Shown here: positions 24,738-35,322 of the stretch, in pieces
Layout: each line of letters starts with the position of its first letter
Position numbering within the stretch: the stretch's first letter is position 1
Assembly: GCA_002749535.1 (NCBI GenBank)
Contig: MZZL01000403.1
Span: 830,209 to 894,208, forward strand
Source of the DNA: Apophysomyces variabilis
Lineage: Eukaryota; Mucoromycota; Mucoromycetes; Mucorales; Mucoraceae
Direction of reading: 5' to 3'
DNA length: 64,000 nucleotides
The notes under the pieces: model-generated
The model's input: only the letters and a program-made list of their open reading frames with translations
Databases searched by the model: none
Told to the model about the DNA's origin: nothing
Made by a program: the position numbers and the translations under genes

Positions 24738-27700
24738 AACGTGAGGGTTCTTTAAACATTTAGGGTTTTGTAACCGCTTGGCATGTTCATAAATCACTTT
24801 CACTTCATTTTGTCAACCATACTGCAGGAAGATGCTGGCAGAGAATACTCCTTATTTTTGCAATAGGATCAGCGGGCTATGAAGGGTCGGCAAACACTTT
24901 CATTGAACGCCGTATAGTAAGGAGAAAGGTTACCCTCTCCTTTACGTCAATGATATTCCCAGTATATTTAGCGTCGCGGAATAGCACATGGACCAACGTC
25001 TATTATATATCAGAAGCAAGGAATGATAGTCGAGATGCTTCATTTCTTGTTCTCTGTTCGTCTTCAAATACAACACTTCATGAATTTCTTCTTTTCTGTC
25101 ATTGAACTATCTGGAATCTCGATGCATAGGAGAACCATGTAAGGATTGTGAACAGATACCCCAATATCATTAGCTGCAATGATTCCATAAACAAAGGAAA
25201 CAAGGCGAGGATTGGCCCTATGAATATGCATACTATCCCCAAGCGCAGGGGTCTGTAAGAGCCAGATGGTCCAGGCAAAAGAGAGGAAAAAAAAAGCAAA
25301 GCCTAGGGAATATTCCTGAAGCGAAAAGGGAAGAGAAAGCCTCCGTCAATACCAATACGAAGGGATGTCTCTTGAAATTTCCTGCATCAACGATGCCAAT
25401 CCTTTCCTTTCGGGTGATTGGCGTGCGATTTCGTGCCATGCAACATATTTTGCGAATGAACCCAAGTCATTCTATGCCATCCATTGCGAGAAAGGGTACA
25501 TTTGCATTTTCTCGTTTTGGATGGCGTAATTTTTCAAGTCATCGCTGTTTCCCTACCATGACGCATATCGAAGATGAAGCAACTGACTTAATAGCCATAG
25601 AGACTGGTGCTTGAACTTTTGCTATGCAATCTCCTTTATGTCCCATTGAGATTCATTTACTTTGTCATATTCAAGTCATCTGGATAGCATCCGATCTTAT
25701 CCGCCGGTGCATGTTTGAGAATATCGAACCCTTTCCTTCAACGCCCATTGCTTGCTTCTGATTCTGCCTGCTGTAATAAATAGAGCTCCAAGATCAGTTG
25801 CATATACATGGGTTTTTATCTGCTACTTTAGGTTGGCTCTTTCCGTTGAAACATTCACGTTTTATGACTGATAGCTTATGCGGAAGCTACATTACATCTA
25901 CATGCAAATCACAGCGGCAGTAATGAACTAGCATAGGTTAGAAAGCTGGTAATCGTTTTTCAACTTCAGATTTACGATATTTTCTTCAGAGTTTACTTGT
26001 TGTTTTGCACAAATGTTAATATTGTTCACGAATTAGAAAAGAAACATTTTTCTTTGTATATCTCTAACCTACTAAATCCACCCAGGGACATGCTTGTTGT
26101 CCAAGAGACTGCAACTAAACTGATGGGCATTCATTTATTTTTCTTTTTTACAAAGCAGTGTCATGTGGTGATGCTATTTCTACACTACCATATGGTGTCC
26201 ACAAGAGAGTCATTTAGTAATGATGGAAAGAAGGAGGGTTAAATTGTTGCTCATCTGCTCCATGATGAAACGACTCCAAGTTTGACAATAATGGATTTTT
26301 TTGGGTTTGATTTGTTCCTGACATATCTTCTAAAATATAGTAGCATATCCTGAACGCATCAACAAGGTTTGCTGTTTTTTTTTGTTGTTAGTACGACTGG
26401 CATATGATATATATACATTTTAACCTTTTTTTTCTCTACCGAATTTGATTGTAAATAAGCAAATATTGTCAGGAAGAGGCATTAACGTTATGCTGTTCTT
26501 AGATCTTGTGAGCCGCATGGAATTTCATTTGATGTGGGAAAATCCGATGCAAATAAGCCAAAACACGTTGAGTACTTGTTCCCGCGTGCTACGCTTATAC
26601 TTCTGACTTGGAGTTTATTTCCCTCATGTGCAAACCGCTTTTGTTGGTACATATTCCTCTCTCGATCACATCTGCATACAAAAGACAGGAGGCTCTTGAT
26701 AACGCAACTGTGATTCTTTCCATTTTGATCTTGATTCATCAGCGATCTGGATTTCAATGCAGACAAGGGCAATACTGATGCTGAGGATAATAACAAATAA
26801 AAGCTCGCTTATCAATAGAGATTTTGGCTATCCAAATAAATATTGCAATCGTACTGGAATCTCAACCTTGTCCCATTTACAGGTGAAGGCTGGAAACGGG
26901 TGAACTGCAGCTTTCCATTTCCACTAGCAACAAAAAGTTTAAAAAAGAGCTCCTGAATATACCTGCGACTTTAGTCAGTATCTGCATAGCACTGCACCAA
27001 CTGACGCAGAGGCATGCTTTGTTTTTAGCTATGTAAACCATGCTGGGTCGTTCGAGACATACGCAATGACATCAACCTTTTTCAGCGATCTTCCCTACCA
27101 TGCCCTTTTTTTTATCTCCTAAGGTGTCACCACAGAAAGCCATACCCGGATGAAAGACTGCGAGTGTTTTCTTGCTTATATTTTTTTTGTTTTATTTGGC
27201 ATGTAAACATTCCGACACACACACTCACACACTCTCTCTCACACACATATCATTCCAAACAACAACAGAAAGATACGCCTATCGATTACATTCAAAATAA
27301 TAAAGAAAGAAAGGGTAGGTGGATAGCAATGCTATGGAGATTTTTTTTTGCTCGGGGTAGATTCCTTTCTGCCATGTAACTTGTTCATTTGCATTCTGCA
27401 TGTAAGGAAAACATATAAACCTGTGATATCAAGTCAAACTCATGTGAGCTTCATTTTCTATTTATCCACATTTGGGAATGTGTTGATTCCTTGTTTTCAT
27501 CTTCCTCTTGTTGCATTCACCTGTATCAAAGCTATCATACTACGGACCATAGGAAAACAACGAAGATAATTGAACTTGCGATAATGTACAGTAATGCGTT
27601 TTTATTATGTTATTGTCTTGGTTGGTTCGTAGGACAGTTTCGGGTAAGAAATGACATAAATAAAGAGGGCATTTTGGCGATAGAGATAAACTCCGCAGAA

Positions 27701-27802
27701 ACCCACGTACAGTGTTGAAAGAGAGGGATTTTAAAAAAGGTGGCCATCTCTTTTCTTCTCTTCTTTCCCTGTTTTCTCCCCTCTCCCCCACAAGAAAGAA
27801 GA
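24738..27802. other. gene-poor interval with dinucleotide repeat
   Basis: 3 kb without a supported gene. An ORF at 25372-25614 with an arginine-rich start (internal Met at 25438) could be a small mitochondrial protein but has no recognised relatives. Around 27215-27250 there is a CA/CT microsatellite. Long T runs occur at 26375-26440 and just before the caleosin gene. Confidence 0.4.
27213..27250. repeat. CA/CT microsatellite
   Basis: Imperfect run of CACACA and CTCTCT units (acacacactcacacactctc and on). It is a simple repeat of no assigned role. Confidence 0.7.
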
Positions 27803-29788
27803 ATGAGCCAACAAACTCACGGTATCAATAATAAAACTTCCTTCAGTCATCCATCTGACTCTTCTGTACTCTGCCTCCTAATAGACGATAACGACAGTCT
27901 TTATTCCACAGAGACACTTCCTAATGCAAGTGTGGCAAGCCTTATGAAATGTCTTCATTAACATAAGACTCTTTTAGGCGATAAAACAACACGTCAACTT
28001 TTGGGATAAAAACAGAAAAGGCTATATCTCACTGAATGATACAGTCACCGGTAAGGCGGAATAAAAAAAAGCAAATGTGATAATACATGGCCGACAAATA
28101 ATATATAACTCTTGTTTGTATGATAGGATTTCTGGATCTTGGTTATAATCTTTTTTTCAGTGTCACACTTGGTGTATTTTTTGGCGCCATCTTCTCCTAT
28201 ATCACACAACCATCTTGGATTCCTGATTCGCTCTTCAGGATAAACATCAAACATACAAACAGATCAAAGGCAAGCTCGGAAGATGTTCCGTTTATATGCC
28301 GAAAGGGAATAGGGAGAGAGGAGGCGAATAGGAAAAAAAAAGAATGGCAAAAATTTTTTATCCCTTTTTTTTCCCCTAATGCCTAACCTAACAAAATAGC
28401 ATAACGATGTGTACAATGCCAATGGCGATTTTGATTCGGATAAGTTCGAAACGGTCTTTTCGAAGTATGCCAGTTCCAATGATGGTGGTAAGAAAATGGA
28501 TCTGGTGGGAATCGCTCAGATGACGAACGATGACATTGGTCTGGATCCCATGGGATGGTAAGTCTAATCTTTTTGGTTTTTTTGTTTCGGTTTCATATGG
28601 ATGTCGTGGATCTGATCAAACCTTGTTGTTTCTTTGCTGCGTTTTACAAGGACAATGGCTATGATTGAATGGGCTACTGTCTACTTCTTCGTTGGTCAAG
28701 CTGGAAAATTCACCAAAGAAGATGTACGACGCGTCTATGATGTAAGTGTGTTTCAAAATGCGATACGGACCAGAAAAAAATGCCTTACCTTTTGATTGTC
28801 TCAGGGTACCTTGTTTTTCCATCTCCGTAACTTACAAGAGCAATCGGAGACTTCTTCTCCCAGCAAAACTGGATTGACCGGTGTTATTCAGCAGAAACGC
28901 AGTATCATTCCGTTGCAGGGAACGATCGAAACCTTCAAGTCAAAGTTTCCTTCATTGGCATCTGAAGTTGAATCACGGTTCCAAGAACTCACTTCCCTTG
29001 TGCAACATCATGCAACCCAACGATGGCCGAGCTTGTTTGATTCACGTGCAACAAGCAAATCCTTCTGGACAACTGACGATGCCAAGCCTCGTTCACTTTT
29101 CCGTAAAGAATCGGAAGAAAAGACTGACGCGCCAGTCGTCCTTTTTTCAGAGGGCTTGACCGGCATAGCTAAACCAACAGAAGCTGGCGTTCCCTTGGCT
29201 GGCGTCAAGGGCACAGAGATGACCATCACAGAAGAGAATAATGACACATTCGCCCTTGCTGGCATCAAAGGTGCGCAGGACAAATATGAGACTTCCAATG
29301 GAGGCGGAGGTTTCACCATCACTGGTGTTATCTATGAAGAAACAATCCATGAAGAAGAGGTAGTCATTGATGATGATGATGAGGAGGAGGATGTACAACC
29401 AGAACAAAGCACTAGTCGTCGTCGACAGACTCGACCTACGCAATACGGAGAATTGGAGTTGACAGAAGATGAAGAAGAAGTACACGTAATCACTGGTGTT
29501 AAACAAGAACAAGCCCAAGTGGAGACAATCGAAATCACAAGCGACACAAGTGTACCGGGTCTTGGTGACGAGGATGACATGGAAGACAGTCAGAACAATG
29601 CCAACCGAGAAGAAAACAATGATATGGAAACCCGGTCAGAGTCTTCTTCCAGTTCCACGCACGAATCGCCAACCCTTCCTGCCGATCAAGCACAGAACAA
29701 GAACGTTCCAGTTGTCCCCAAGGAAATCAGCCCTGATGCTACCGCATGGGCCATGCTCAATAATGGTGCTATGGCAAAGGAAGATTGA
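27803..29788 (+). CDS. caleosin (lipid-droplet peroxygenase) with long acidic tail
   Basis: Exons: a first exon from about 27803 (donor unsure), 27978-28050, 28127-28269, 28400-28557, 28651-28741, 28805-29788. The caleosin domain is complete. It has a single EF-hand DKNRKGYISLND after the conserved His of KQHVNFWD, then a hydrophobic hairpin (LGYNLFFSVTLGVFFGAIFSY) with proline-rich PSWIPDSLF. IKHTNRSKHNDVYN supplies the second heme-ligand region, followed by FSKYA, DPMGW and VRRVYDGTLFFHL. Caleosins are heme peroxygenases on lipid droplets or ER that use Ca2+. The last exon adds roughly 320 residues rich in Asp/Glu/Ser/Thr, far beyond the usual fungal length, with a recurring [LI][TA]G[VI] motif. 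The intron at 28270-28399 appears to use a GC donor (AAG|GCAAGC). Start exon is tentative. Confidence 0.88.
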
Positions 29789-30675
29789 GCAAAGAGACCT
29801 AAAAGAATACAAAACATGAAAACCAAAAAGAAAGGAAAGATATCCCTTCCTCAACTTCTTTGGTTAATCCCAAAAACTTCCACCAAATGGAATAAAAAAA
29901 TCGCGTTTAGTACTATCAATATCATATTGAACATACTTTTCTACAATGATGATTCTCTTATCTTCTTCATCCTTAGGTGTGAGCATTTGCAACATCTAGT
30001 CCACTTGTCTGAATACGACAAGTGCATGAAAGTGTACTATAGCTTTTCACATTCTTCTGGCCCTGGATCTGTAACACAGAAGATCAAAAATGGAACAAAA
30101 AATTTCGCCGAGCATGATCGGCGAATAATCAGGCGAAGGTAGCGATCCTGGATTCGGAAACATATTAAGGGTTGAGAAATGGAGGTCTATTCACTGTATA
30201 ATAACTTCATGATTGGTCCATTTGGCAATAACCGGATGGTAGCAATGGTATTGATACAAAGAGCAAGGACAATCAAGGCGACCGAATGGGTATGTTTCAA
30301 TGGCGTAAACGCTGTGAGTTAAGCACTGTACAAGATTATAGATTATCGCCCACAAGGCTGGCCATTGGCTTGTCTTTGCAACGGGTGGCAGAAACGGAGA
30401 CACGGATACGTAGCGGCATGTAGCATCGTTTTGCTTTATGTAGCTCAAACTGAGTCCATGGTTCATTCAACAGATGTTTGACAAAAAAAAAAGGAGAGAG
30501 ATGGGATAAATATGGCATACAATAGCAGCTGCAGTAGGGAATCGAAACGATGCCGAAAATGACCGCTGGTTACACACGTGCCCGATGGGATTTGACAGAG
30601 AATTTTCATTATACTCGCTTCGTTCCCGCTTTCTTGTAACTTAATTCTCTTTTTTTTTTCTTAATTTACTTTCCT
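29789..30675. other. intergenic region upstream of GMC oxidoreductase
   Basis: About 890 bp holding the caleosin 3' flank and the promoter of the next + strand gene. No supported gene. A T-rich tract (30651-30661) lies close upstream of the proposed start. Confidence 0.45.
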
Positions 30676-32589
30676 ATGCTCAATCGCACAGGAGCAGAAA
30701 TCCATCAACGCAGCTTTGATTACATTATCATTGGAGGTTGAGTTCCGTCATCAATCCCCCCCTGTCCTGTCATTTCCTTAAAAAGATATATCTATCTAGG
30801 GGGCACGGCTGGCTGTGTCCTTGCGAACCGACTTTCACGCGAGGACAACCAAGTGTTGGTGTTGGAAGCGGGAACGCAAATAGCAGAAGATGTGTGGGAA
30901 AGCCGGATACCGGGTTTAAACAGTCAACTGAAGGATTCCACGGCAGATTGGGCCTTAAAGACAACACCGCAGAGCAATGCGCACAATCGCACCTTGGACA
31001 TTCCATTAGGCAAACTCTTAGGAGGTTGTAGTGGCATCAATGCCATGGTGTGGCACCAATGCTCACCTGACGATTACAATGACTGGCGTGTACCAGGGTG
31101 GTCTTACAAAGACCTCGAGCCCTACTTTCGCAAGGCCGAAGCCATGATGGATAGTCAGATGGATACAGCTATTCACGGTATTTAAGCACAGAAGGAGGGG
31201 AGAGAGCGAGGGTGGGAGAACAAGCATCTAAAACTGAATTGCACTAGGTACCGAAGGGCCAATGAAAGTGACGCATCAATCGATCAAGGCAGATCAACTG
31301 GGTGATGCGTTTCGACAAGCTTGCATGGAGCATGGCCTGCCTGCCTACAGAGATATTACCGGTCGCCCGGAACAGATCGGTGTCTCTGAATTGCAGGCCT
31401 CCATCTGGAATGGCCGTCGGTTCCCCACCAGTAAAGGCTATTTAAGCGCGTCGGATGCAATGGCCCGGCCGAAGCTGGAGATAGGCTTGGGTTGCCACGT
31501 GGCACGCATTGTGTTTCAGGACAAAAAGGCCTGCAAGGTAGTGTTTGAGCAAAACCAAAGCATCTATGAAGCCAATGTGCGTGAGGAAATTGTCCTTTGT
31601 GCCGGGGCCATCCACTCGCCGCACTTGCTGATGCGTAGTGGCATCGGACCAGCCGAGGATTTGGAAGCACACCAGATCCCGTTAGTACATGACTTACCAG
31701 GCGTGGGAAGGAACCTGACGAACCATTGGCGTGTCCCCCTGGTCCATGAGACCAAGCCATCTTATTCTCTCCACCGTTCTCTTTTCTCCACAGAGATAGC
31801 ACCTTATACTTATTATGACGCTTGGGCTCATGGCAAAGGAGCTCTAACACGGATATGGCCCGATGCTGTGGCCTATTTTCGACTACCAGTTAAGTTTCAT
31901 AGAAGAAAGATGACGCTTAGGCTGTTAAACGGGATTAAAAAAAAAGGATGTGCCTGATACGGGTCGCAGCAAAGGGACGCCTCAATTTGAACTGTTTGCA
32001 GGTGGACTGGCACTTTGCCACTTGTTGTCTCAGTTGAAGGAGGTGGATTGTGCGACGCTACTGCTTGTTTTGCTTACTCCGTTTTCTCGTGGATCGGTCA
32101 AGCTAGGTCCAGGCGAAACCGTGCTGGTAGATCCTTGCTTGCTCAAGGATGAACGGGACCTTGAATGTCTTGAGAAGGCGGTCGAGTATAGTCTTTCGAT
32201 CGCCGAAAACAAGCATTATCGGCCCTCTGTTCAAAGATGGATACTGGCGCCTGACAGTCTGGGTATTCGAGACTATGTGAGAGAGCATGTGGAATCGATT
32301 CACCACTATGCAGGTACCTGTAAAGTAAGTAAGAGACCATTTGAATACATAAGAAAGAGCGTTGAGGTTTGTTGGGGACTGAAGTTGGTGTCCGTTTCAG
32401 ATGGGAGATTCTCGTCATTCTGATCCGATGATGGTGGTTGATGAGGAACTTCGAGTGGTCGGTCTCCGGAAGCTTCGGGTCGTGGATGCATCAGTTTTCC
32501 CTACGTTACCAGCAGGTCAGATTTGTTTTCCCGTGATAGCTTGCGCAGAACGTGCGGCGGATCTGATTCTCAAGACGAAATCCGGATAA
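30676..32589 (+). CDS. GMC-family FAD oxidoreductase
   Basis: Five exons: 30676-30736, 30800-31177, 31248-31888, 31947-32324, 32401-32589. The N-terminal dinucleotide-binding motif [16 protein letters not shown] is split by intron 1 and followed by VLVLEAG. GMC signature 1 is [15 protein letters not shown] and signature 2 is [15 protein letters not shown]. The C-terminal substrate domain holds [10 protein letters not shown] with the catalytic His, then [13 protein letters not shown] and AERAADLI. Members oxidise alcohols such as choline, glucose, aryl or long-chain alcohols. No signal peptide is seen, so it is probably intracellular; the substrate is unknown. The position that is normally His or Asn in the second active-site motif is Gln (PAGQICF). 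The start at 30676 is the only Met close to the FAD fold, but an upstream exon is possible (CACAG precedes GAGCAG). Confidence 0.92.
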
Positions 32590-32796
32590 AGATAACACTT
32601 TTTGTGCGATGCAATGTGTTTTATTTAATGTTTGGAAACAGACCATTTCTTAACAACATGGGAAGATTTACAAAGAGCAATTTCAATTTTCGCTTGGCGG
32701 TTCTTCTTTCTTCTTTCTTTCTTTTCTATTCTTTCTGTAATAGCGCTCGATTCTTTTCTTATTTCATATCGAAACAAAGCACGAAATCTTCATAAG

Positions 32797-34304
32797 ATGA
32801 CATCAAGTAATAGAAAAGTGCAAAGAAAAAAGGTATCCTGGAGAGATTTCTTACAGAAATACTATGGGAATCCATTCTCTTGCTTTTTTAATTTAAGTAG
32901 GCATTTATGAGTATCTTTGGCAACGGCAAACGGCACGGCGACGGATTCAGACAAAATGTCTGGACCTCAGTAGGCAGTATGCCTCTGTGATGACCGAGAG
33001 GACTCTTCATTTTGAGGAACAGGACAAGGTTTTTGCATCAGTTTGGTTAAGTTCTACCCAGATCCTGATGGGAACGAAAGAATCAAAGGTAGGATCATTT
33101 TCATCTTTTTTTTTTCTCTTTGTTTGCTGCCAATGGGGAAATGGGCCGGATGAATTAAAAGGAAAAGTCCCCTATTCGTTCTAGTTGTTTCTCGTAGATT
33201 TGACTCATGGTCAAACGTTCAATATTCCATTGAATGACTGGGGTCATCAAGAAGGTCATCGCAACACGCCTGATGCTCATCCTATGCGCGCACTTCGATC
33301 ATCATCAAAATCACAGATTTCTGCGGAGTCGCGGGACCCTTTAACGCCAACCATGAGTGTTTCGACACGCTATGCAGCCTTAGGACGATGTCAAGGCATT
33401 CGGTGTCTAACGATGAATCCCAGTAAAACACTTTTGGCCGTAGCCTTAGCAGACCCGGCTGTGACCATGATCTATTCCCTTCCGAGTCTTGAGCTCTACA
33501 CTGTCTGCAAGGGCCATCGGGATGCAGTCTACAGTGCCACTTGGGTGACAGATACCCAACTGATGACCGGCTCTCGAGATGGCACCTTAAGTCTATGGAA
33601 GATGAAGATGGAAGAAAAAGAAGAAATGATGGAAGCACAGGCATCTCCGGTACGACTGTGGACATCGCCTAAAACCGGAAACATACGTGATCTTCGATAT
33701 ACTGGCCAACAGACCGCCAGCCTGTTATCCAATGGTTATATGAAACTATGGGATCCGAATACATTAAAAGAGGTAATATAAATTAAAAAGAATTGATCCG
33801 GAATTTCGGAACTTATATCCTTTGGTCGGTTAGACGGACACAGTTCGGTTACCACACACTTGCGAACTTGTCTGTCTTAGCCATCAACAACAACGAGGGC
33901 TTTTTGCCGTCGGCTCTGCTGCTCATGTGACGCTGTTGGATCCTCGTCTGTCAGATCGTAAGGTCGTGGCTGAGTTGGGTTCAATTGATGGAAATTGGGG
34001 TGTCCGTTCCTTGGATTTTTCCGATACCATCCTTGCCTGTGGCAGTGGTCATGGTAAACTTTCATTTGTCGATATTCGCAATATGAAATACCTTCCATTG
34101 GGAAGCAAGGACAAGCTATATCATTCTACGACGCACGGATGGCTAGATCGCCAGAACAGGACCTATCAAAATTTCTGTGTGGATATATCCGTGCCTCCTG
34201 CCATATATACCATGGCCTTCAGTCCTGACCGAACCCGACTTTTCACTGCCGGCGGACCTATTCAGGTTGGACTACGAGGGTGCTATGCTGCTGTATGGAA
34301 ATAG
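32797..34304 (+). CDS. DCAF12-like WD40 protein (CUL4-DDB1 receptor)
   Basis: Well-supported exons are about 32900-33088, 33185-33772 and 33834-34304; the first exon from an ATG at 32797 and its junction are tentative. The product begins with a basic helix (YEYLWQRQTARRRIQ) and FEEQDKVFASVWLSS followed by GTKESKLFLVDL. WD-like repeats include LLAVALADPAVTMIYSLPSLE, GHRDAVYSATWV, TGSRDGTLSLWKM and SNGYMKLWDP. Then come VGSAAHVTLLDPR, CGSGHGKLSFVDIR and AGGPIQVGLRGCYAAVW at the C-terminus. The order and the end block match animal DCAF12, a substrate receptor of CUL4-DDB1 ubiquitin ligases recognising C-terminal degrons. A poly-A run follows the stop. Confidence 0.85.
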
Positions 34305-34900
34305 CAAAATGAAAAAAAAAAAAAAAAAAAGAAGGGCAACCCTTTGTCACTTTGTCTCAAATTATACAGTAGTTTTGTTTTTGGCCTATGTAGTTTTTCC
34401 TTTTTCTTTTTTTCATCTGTATTATAAACCCTTCTTTTTGTCTGATAGATCTCGGAAATGCTATTTTGGAACGATTAAAGTTATGACCTAATCTGGTTAA
34501 TGAGAATCCAGCTGTGGTCACTCCAACGAACAGGGTCATCTTGATTAGATAGACCACAAGAGGATTTTACCCAATTAATTGCAGAAACAAGTGTTGGATA
34601 AGAAAAAGCATAGCGTAAAAAAGGAGGGAGAATCAGTACAACATGACGGATCAAGTGTCAGGTGGCATTCGATGACCGGATTCCAACATCAGAAAAACAA
34701 AGTTAACATTGATGTGTCTCTCCTCCAAAATCTGCATTGATTGAAATAAAAAAGAAAACAAGGAGTCTTTAAATGTTTTCCTTTCTCTCTCTCTCTCTTG
34801 TGTATCTTTCTCCTTCCACTTCCCGTCCCCTTTTTTTTCATTTCATCCTTTCATTTCTCTCCACTTATTTTCTGCCTCTTCCTCCTTTGAACATTAAACC
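34305..34900. other. intergenic region with A run and CT tract
   Basis: An A run of about 20 bases starts 10 bp after the preceding stop (34311-34331). A CT-rich tract (34781-34862, with TCTCTCTCTCTC) lies directly before the next small ORF, the kind of pyrimidine leader seen before several starts in this window. Confidence 0.5.
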
Positions 34901-35203
34901 ATGCTCTTCCATCGGTCTGCCTTGATCCTAAACACTGATGACTATACATCGTCAAAACAACAAAGCATGGTTGCCTTGCTAAAGAGACGCGTATTTCGAA
35001 CGGTTTCTACACGACACTACAAAACCCTCGTTGATTCAGACAACACAGATGATCAACAACCGGTCATGCGCTCTTGCCGTCCTAACAGCCGATATTCATC
35101 ATCTGGATACTTATTGGAGATGGACGAAGTCAACCCGGTATCTACTAAGCAACATCCATCTGGTTTAAAACATCGTCTTTGTCGATGGTATAGCAAAAAA
35201 TAA
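34901..35203 (+). CDS. small hypothetical protein (100 aa)
   Basis: A single-exon ORF starts MLFHRSALILN right after a CT-rich leader and ends in RLCRWYSKK. It is basic and Ser/Thr-rich with no signal peptide or recognised domain. It sits in the 1-kb gap between DCAF12 (+) and the convergent F-BAR gene (-), stopping 120 bp before the F-BAR stop codon. The support is its position behind a promoter-like tract and an uninterrupted frame. It could also be a transcribed but non-coding 3' region. Confidence 0.4.
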   Translation: MLFHRSALILNTDDYTSSKQQSMVALLKRRVFRTVSTRHYKTLVDSDNTDDQQPVMRSCRPNSRYSSSGYLLEMDEVNPVSTKQHPSGLKHRLCRWYSKK

Positions 35204-35322
35204 AAAGAAAAATATAAGTATTACTTTTTTCTTCTGTAAAAAGAAAAACTATGGATAGAGTAGGTATGGCAGTGACGGATCCTATTCGCTTCTGCAGCGG
35301 CTTTCTCCTTCCCCTTTTTGTT

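Noticed and set aside
27213..27250. CRISPR-like or regulatory array
   Set aside because: It is a plain CA/CT microsatellite; no spaced repeats occur anywhere in the window.
31356..31850. 164-codon minus-strand ORF
   Set aside because: Shadow of GMC oxidoreductase exon 3.
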